A stretch of DNA of 64,000 nucleotides. It comes from Parapristionchus giblindavisi. Lineage: Eukaryota; Nematoda; Chromadorea; Rhabditida; Diplogasteridae. A program made the translations under genes and the position numbers. How positions within the stretch are numbered: position 1 is the first letter of the stretch; each line of letters starts with the position of its first letter. Below, one piece after another: positions 60,794 to 64,000 of the stretch. Location: positions 1 to 64,000 of the forward strand of contig CALSFV010000418.1 in NCBI GenBank assembly GCA_943737045.1, given 5' to 3'. The notes beneath the pieces are model-generated. The model did no database searches. It saw nothing but the letters and a program-made list of their open reading frames with translations, and was not told where the DNA came from.

Positions 60794-61426
60794 TTAAAGG
60801 GAGCGTTACCTCTCTCAATGGTCTCTACCAGGGTTGGGCGGTAAAATTTTACGTTACCGATTTTTTACCGGTTTTACCGGTCCCCGGCGTTTCTCACCGG
60901 TAATTACCGAAATTTACACTAGATATTCTACGTTATTTTTGGTAAAATTATGTTCGATATCTTGAGAAATTGTCCGTATCCCAGCGCGATTTTATGTCTC
61001 AACAGACAGTAACTCTCTCAATAAATAACACTTATCAAATATATCAATACAACAAAGAAAATGAAAACATTTTTTGCTATAACTACTGTCAAAGAAGAAC
61101 AAATTAGCCGTTTGTCACACAGATATGTAGTTCGAGACACGATATCACTGTTTTGATGTAATGTATAAACGTATAGACAAACTTGGCAAAACATTTTAGC
61201 GATTTTAAGGGGTTTTTAAGAGTTTTACCGTTTTTACCGTTTTACCGTTTTACCGGTTTTTTACCGGTCTGTTAGACCGGTAAATTACCGTTACCGAATT
61301 TTTTACCGGTCACCCTTTTCCGCCCAACCCTGGTCTCTACATTATGCACACTATTTCTCTGTTTTCTAACAACGAGAAAGCATTGCGCGTCTAACAGACC
61401 ATTGAGAGAGATTACGCTCCCTTTAA
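60794..61426. mobile_element. TTAA-flanked MITE, family 1 copy d, split by a hAT-like element
   Basis: The two MITE halves are 60794-60828 and 61333-61426. The nested element occupies 60829-61332, and GTCTCTAC is repeated on both sides. It lies in the I-J intron of copy 7, matching copy 4. Confidence 0.9.
60829..61332. mobile_element. Non-autonomous hAT-like element with perfect 8-bp TSD
   Basis: Ends CAGGGTTGGGCGG ... CCGCCCAACCCTG are inverted repeats. The 8-base GTCTCTAC duplication flanks it (60821-60828, 61333-61340). The interior is rich in TTTTACCG/CGGTAAA repeats and no transposase is seen. CAGGG termini with an 8-bp TSD are typical of hAT. Confidence 0.92.
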
Positions 61427-63220
61427 CTATTATCTGTTAATAAAATGTATTATAGCTATCCGTGTCCCTATTGTCGAAGAGTGAGTGAAATTATTGATGG
61501 ACAATATTTCGTAATGAATCGACTTGCACTCAGTTAGTTTAAAGTGAGACATACATGAATTTAAAATAAACTATCTAGAGCTGGCAGAACTGAAACCGAT
61601 CACAAAAGAACAATCGACCGCTATTGATTGTTTTCACTGTAAAGAGGTAATTACGGTTACTTTTCATTTGTTATTAGTTTCGTTCTTTCCTCAAAAATAA
61701 TATAATCAATCGAGATGAAATTTTCAGAGTGTTCAAGCTTCTCGCATAAGAATTTGTACTGAATTAAATTGCATTGAGGTAATTACATAAGCTATTCGCA
61801 TTCGCTCTATTTTCTTATCTAATTATGTGGATATTTTCGTTTATTTATTTGTGTTATCGGAGTTTTTTAAAAATTTATATTTTTGGCGTTTTTCAGTACA
61901 ATAAGCCAATTTGTGGTAACTGTACATATGAAGATCCTCATATTGGTCATACAACAGTTCGATATAATCCAAAGGTTCGCATTATTAATCAGAAAAAAAG
62001 AATTAAAAAAAAACTATAAGAAGCAGTGTAAAGAAAGAACATAAACAAGATTATAATTCAGTTTCGTATTGAATCACAAGAGTATGTTAGAATTAAGAAA
62101 GAAGAAATGGAATCGAAAAAGGAAGAAATTTTATCGAAATATCAAATGTTGATCGAATTACAAAAAAAACTTGAACAGGTAAGACTATTACGGGTACATC
62201 CAATTAATTGAGCAATTAGTTGAATTGAAAATTCTAAACTTTCTTCCATCGAAAGCTTCTCTAAATCTCTAAAATCCCATATACTCTTATGTGCTTTCGA
62301 ACATTTGACGCAAAGTAAGATCAAAAGTTGGCAAATTGAACTCAGCGCATATTACTACTTACTCGCATAATGCTAAAGAATTGTTCAGAAACTACCGGAT
62401 ATCCATCTTCGCGAACAAATTTCTGCTGCCGCTGATGTTATATTCACACAAGAGGTACTTTAGTGAAATAATTATTCTATTTGAAATAAACTATTTTAGG
62501 AAGCTAATGAATTGAGATCTACGGTAGATGAATTCAGTGACACATTTATTCAATCTGCTAATATTATCATACAATCTATTGATACTGCAATTACACTAAT
62601 TCGAGTGGGTTAAATCGTTTTTTTTAAGTTATTTCAAGATTTGTAGATCTTCTTATTGATGAATGAAACAATTTCATAGCTATTATAATTGTAAGGAAGG
62701 TATATTTTCAGGAACAGTTATCCACATTTTGATGTCAAACATCTTGCACACTATGCAATATTTCATTATATCATTTATTCTTACTAATAAATACTTATAA
62801 ATTTAAATGCTCATAAATGCAAATTTCTCATTTATTAATGCTCGTAAATTTTTACATTCGCCCTTCTTTCATATTTTCATCATTGTTTCTTATGATTTTT
62901 ACTTATTCGTCGAACAATTTCATTATTCACATTCAACATTCCTATTTCTACCTAAACCTTACATTTTTTTTAAATTTTGAATTTCACAAACTCTTAATAA
63001 ACTGTAAATTCTAACTATCTATAGAAAAATCACTACCTCGATAAAGTGTCGAATTCCTTAATTTATGATATACGAAATATTTCACACTTCAATTTTTCTT
63101 TCATCTCCATCATGTTTCTCTATTTCGTTTCTTTCGTTGCAAAAGCTACCATAACTGAGGCTCAATGGGATTTAATAGTATGTAGAAATTCCGTTAAACC
63201 AAATTTTTACTGAGATTGGG

Positions 63221-63509
63221 TAATATAGAATTAAAACTGTCCGAACAATTCAAATTCCGCTCTTTGCCGCGCAATACTCAGACTCCGCTCACTTTTTCGC
63301 TCGATATTCCATTTTCGCTTAGTTTATTGAATTTTATGGAATTTTCTCGTCATTTTATTAGGCTTTCAGCAAAAATAAAATTACATGCACTTAAAAAACG
63401 TTCGGATAAACCTCCCGAAATTTGGCGAAAATTTTGGAGTGCGTTTGTTTACTAACAATCAGTTCGGCATTTGCGTGGTGTATGAAAAACTTTTGTAATT
63501 CTATAATAC
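63221..63509. mobile_element. TATTATAGAATTA-end MITE, slightly shortened copy
   Basis: Same element downstream of copy 7, with a short deletion near 63445 (GTTTGTTTACTAAC). Confidence 0.75.
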
Positions 63510-63820
63510 AGAATTATCCTTGGAGTGCGGTCATCTGAAGTATCACTCCTCTCTTCCTCTTATGTTGGATCATATAACGCATTCCATTCCGGAGATCGAT
63601 TGATCTTCTAGAACGTCTGGAAGAATTAGTAATCGCGTATTTGCAATCTTCAGATGCCGGTGAATAGAACATACAATTATATTATCATCGATCAAAATTC
63701 CGCTCGAAACATACAATATTTGTCAACATTTCTTTATTTTTCCTTGTATTGATGCAGATTATCTTCTGTTCTTGTTTGCTTTCAATTCTTGATTGCCTAT
63801 TCCTCAGGGAGAATTCACGT

Positions 63821-63902
63821 GACCAGGTGGCCGAGTGGTTAAGGCGTTGGACAGCTAATCCAATGGGGTTTCCCCGCGTGAGTTCGAATCTCATCCTGGG
63901 AA
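63821..63902 (+). pseudogene. Degenerate tRNA-Ser(GCU)
   Basis: Most of the sequence is preserved, but the anticodon loop reads CAGCTAA instead of CTGCTAA, so the near-universal U33 is lost. The 3' acceptor strand is CCTGGGA instead of CCTGGTC, breaking the last pairs, and no T-run terminator follows directly. Probably a non-functional tRNA copy. Confidence 0.85.
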
Positions 63903-64000
63903 GTAAAAATAACGTATTCTCTAGTGCCAAGATCAAAGATCAACTCTTGATAAGTCTGCCATGCACAACAGAGCCGAGATCATTCATTTCGTGAATAAAA

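Larger units (their letters stand above)
55083..62732 (+). pseudogene. RING-family gene copy 7, frameshifted just after the RING
   Basis: Exons: 55083-55152, 55226-55274, 55319-55460, 58045-58211, 59718-59835, 59864-59973, 60018-60132, 60351-60438, 60694-60778, 61457-61532, 61579-61646, 61728-61778, 61897-61974, 62062-62178, 62389-62454, 62500-62604, 62712-62732. Every exon is in frame except 61457-61532, which is one base short: GATGACAAT where all other copies have GATGGACAAT, near 61499-61501. The shift gives a stop soon after the last RING cysteine, so the predicted product is about 333 residues, with RING but no B-box or coiled coil. Everything downstream is otherwise intact, so this is either a very recent lesion or a base error in the assembly. 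It shares with copy 4 a TTAA MITE in the intron at 60779-61456, here split by a hAT-like element. A ~2.5 kb foldback fills the intron after 55460. Confidence 0.8.

Overview
The window looks like a repeat-rich arm of a nematode chromosome, most probably Caenorhabditis (inference). The reasons are AT-rich DNA, 45-60 nt introns with TTTTCAG-type acceptors, many inverted-repeat and foldback DNA transposons, CR1-like and RTE-like LINE pieces, and a protein phosphatase 2A-like fragment with conserved family motifs. There is no bacterial or organellar signature and no CRISPR array.

The backbone is an amplified unit: one multi-exon gene followed by a tRNA-Ser(GCU) gene. The gene encodes a RING + B-box-like + coiled-coil protein (TRIM/RBCC-like, probable E3 ubiquitin ligase) with an unusual ~260-residue region before the RING. 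I find seven copies. Five lie on the minus strand: copy 1 at 1-4689 (runs off the window), copy 2 at 8567-15885, copy 3 at 17433-19462 (internally deleted), copy 4 at 30466-37389 and copy 5 at 39710-41512 (5' half missing). Two lie on the plus strand: copy 6 at 43640-50614 and copy 7 at 55083-62732 (one-base frameshift). Assembling exons by hand from splice signals gives unbroken frames of 521, 504 and 507 codons for copies 2, 4 and 6. Polarity flips at a 5'-truncated CR1-like LINE (about 41.6-43.4 kb). tRNA-Ser copies lie at 7355, 20833, 38553 (minus) and 51667, 52901, 63821 (plus); the second is split by a MITE and the last is degenerate.

Nearly every long intron and intergenic gap holds mobile DNA: TTAA-flanked MITEs, non-autonomous hAT-like elements with perfect 8-bp target duplications, a TTA-flanked Harbinger-like MITE, a 9-bp-TSD Mutator-like element, TA-flanked elements and kilobase-scale foldbacks. 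Several foldbacks carry tRNA-like segments. Between 21.1 and 28.5 kb the unit is interrupted by a nested composite whose apparent outer ends (21383 and 27938) are TA-flanked inverted repeats. It carries four exons of a decayed PP2A catalytic-subunit gene.

Shared insertions sort the gene copies into lineages: 1 with 6, 4 with 7, and 2 with 3. The first two pairs are in inverted orientation, which suggests segmental and inverted duplication followed by separate transposon bombardment.
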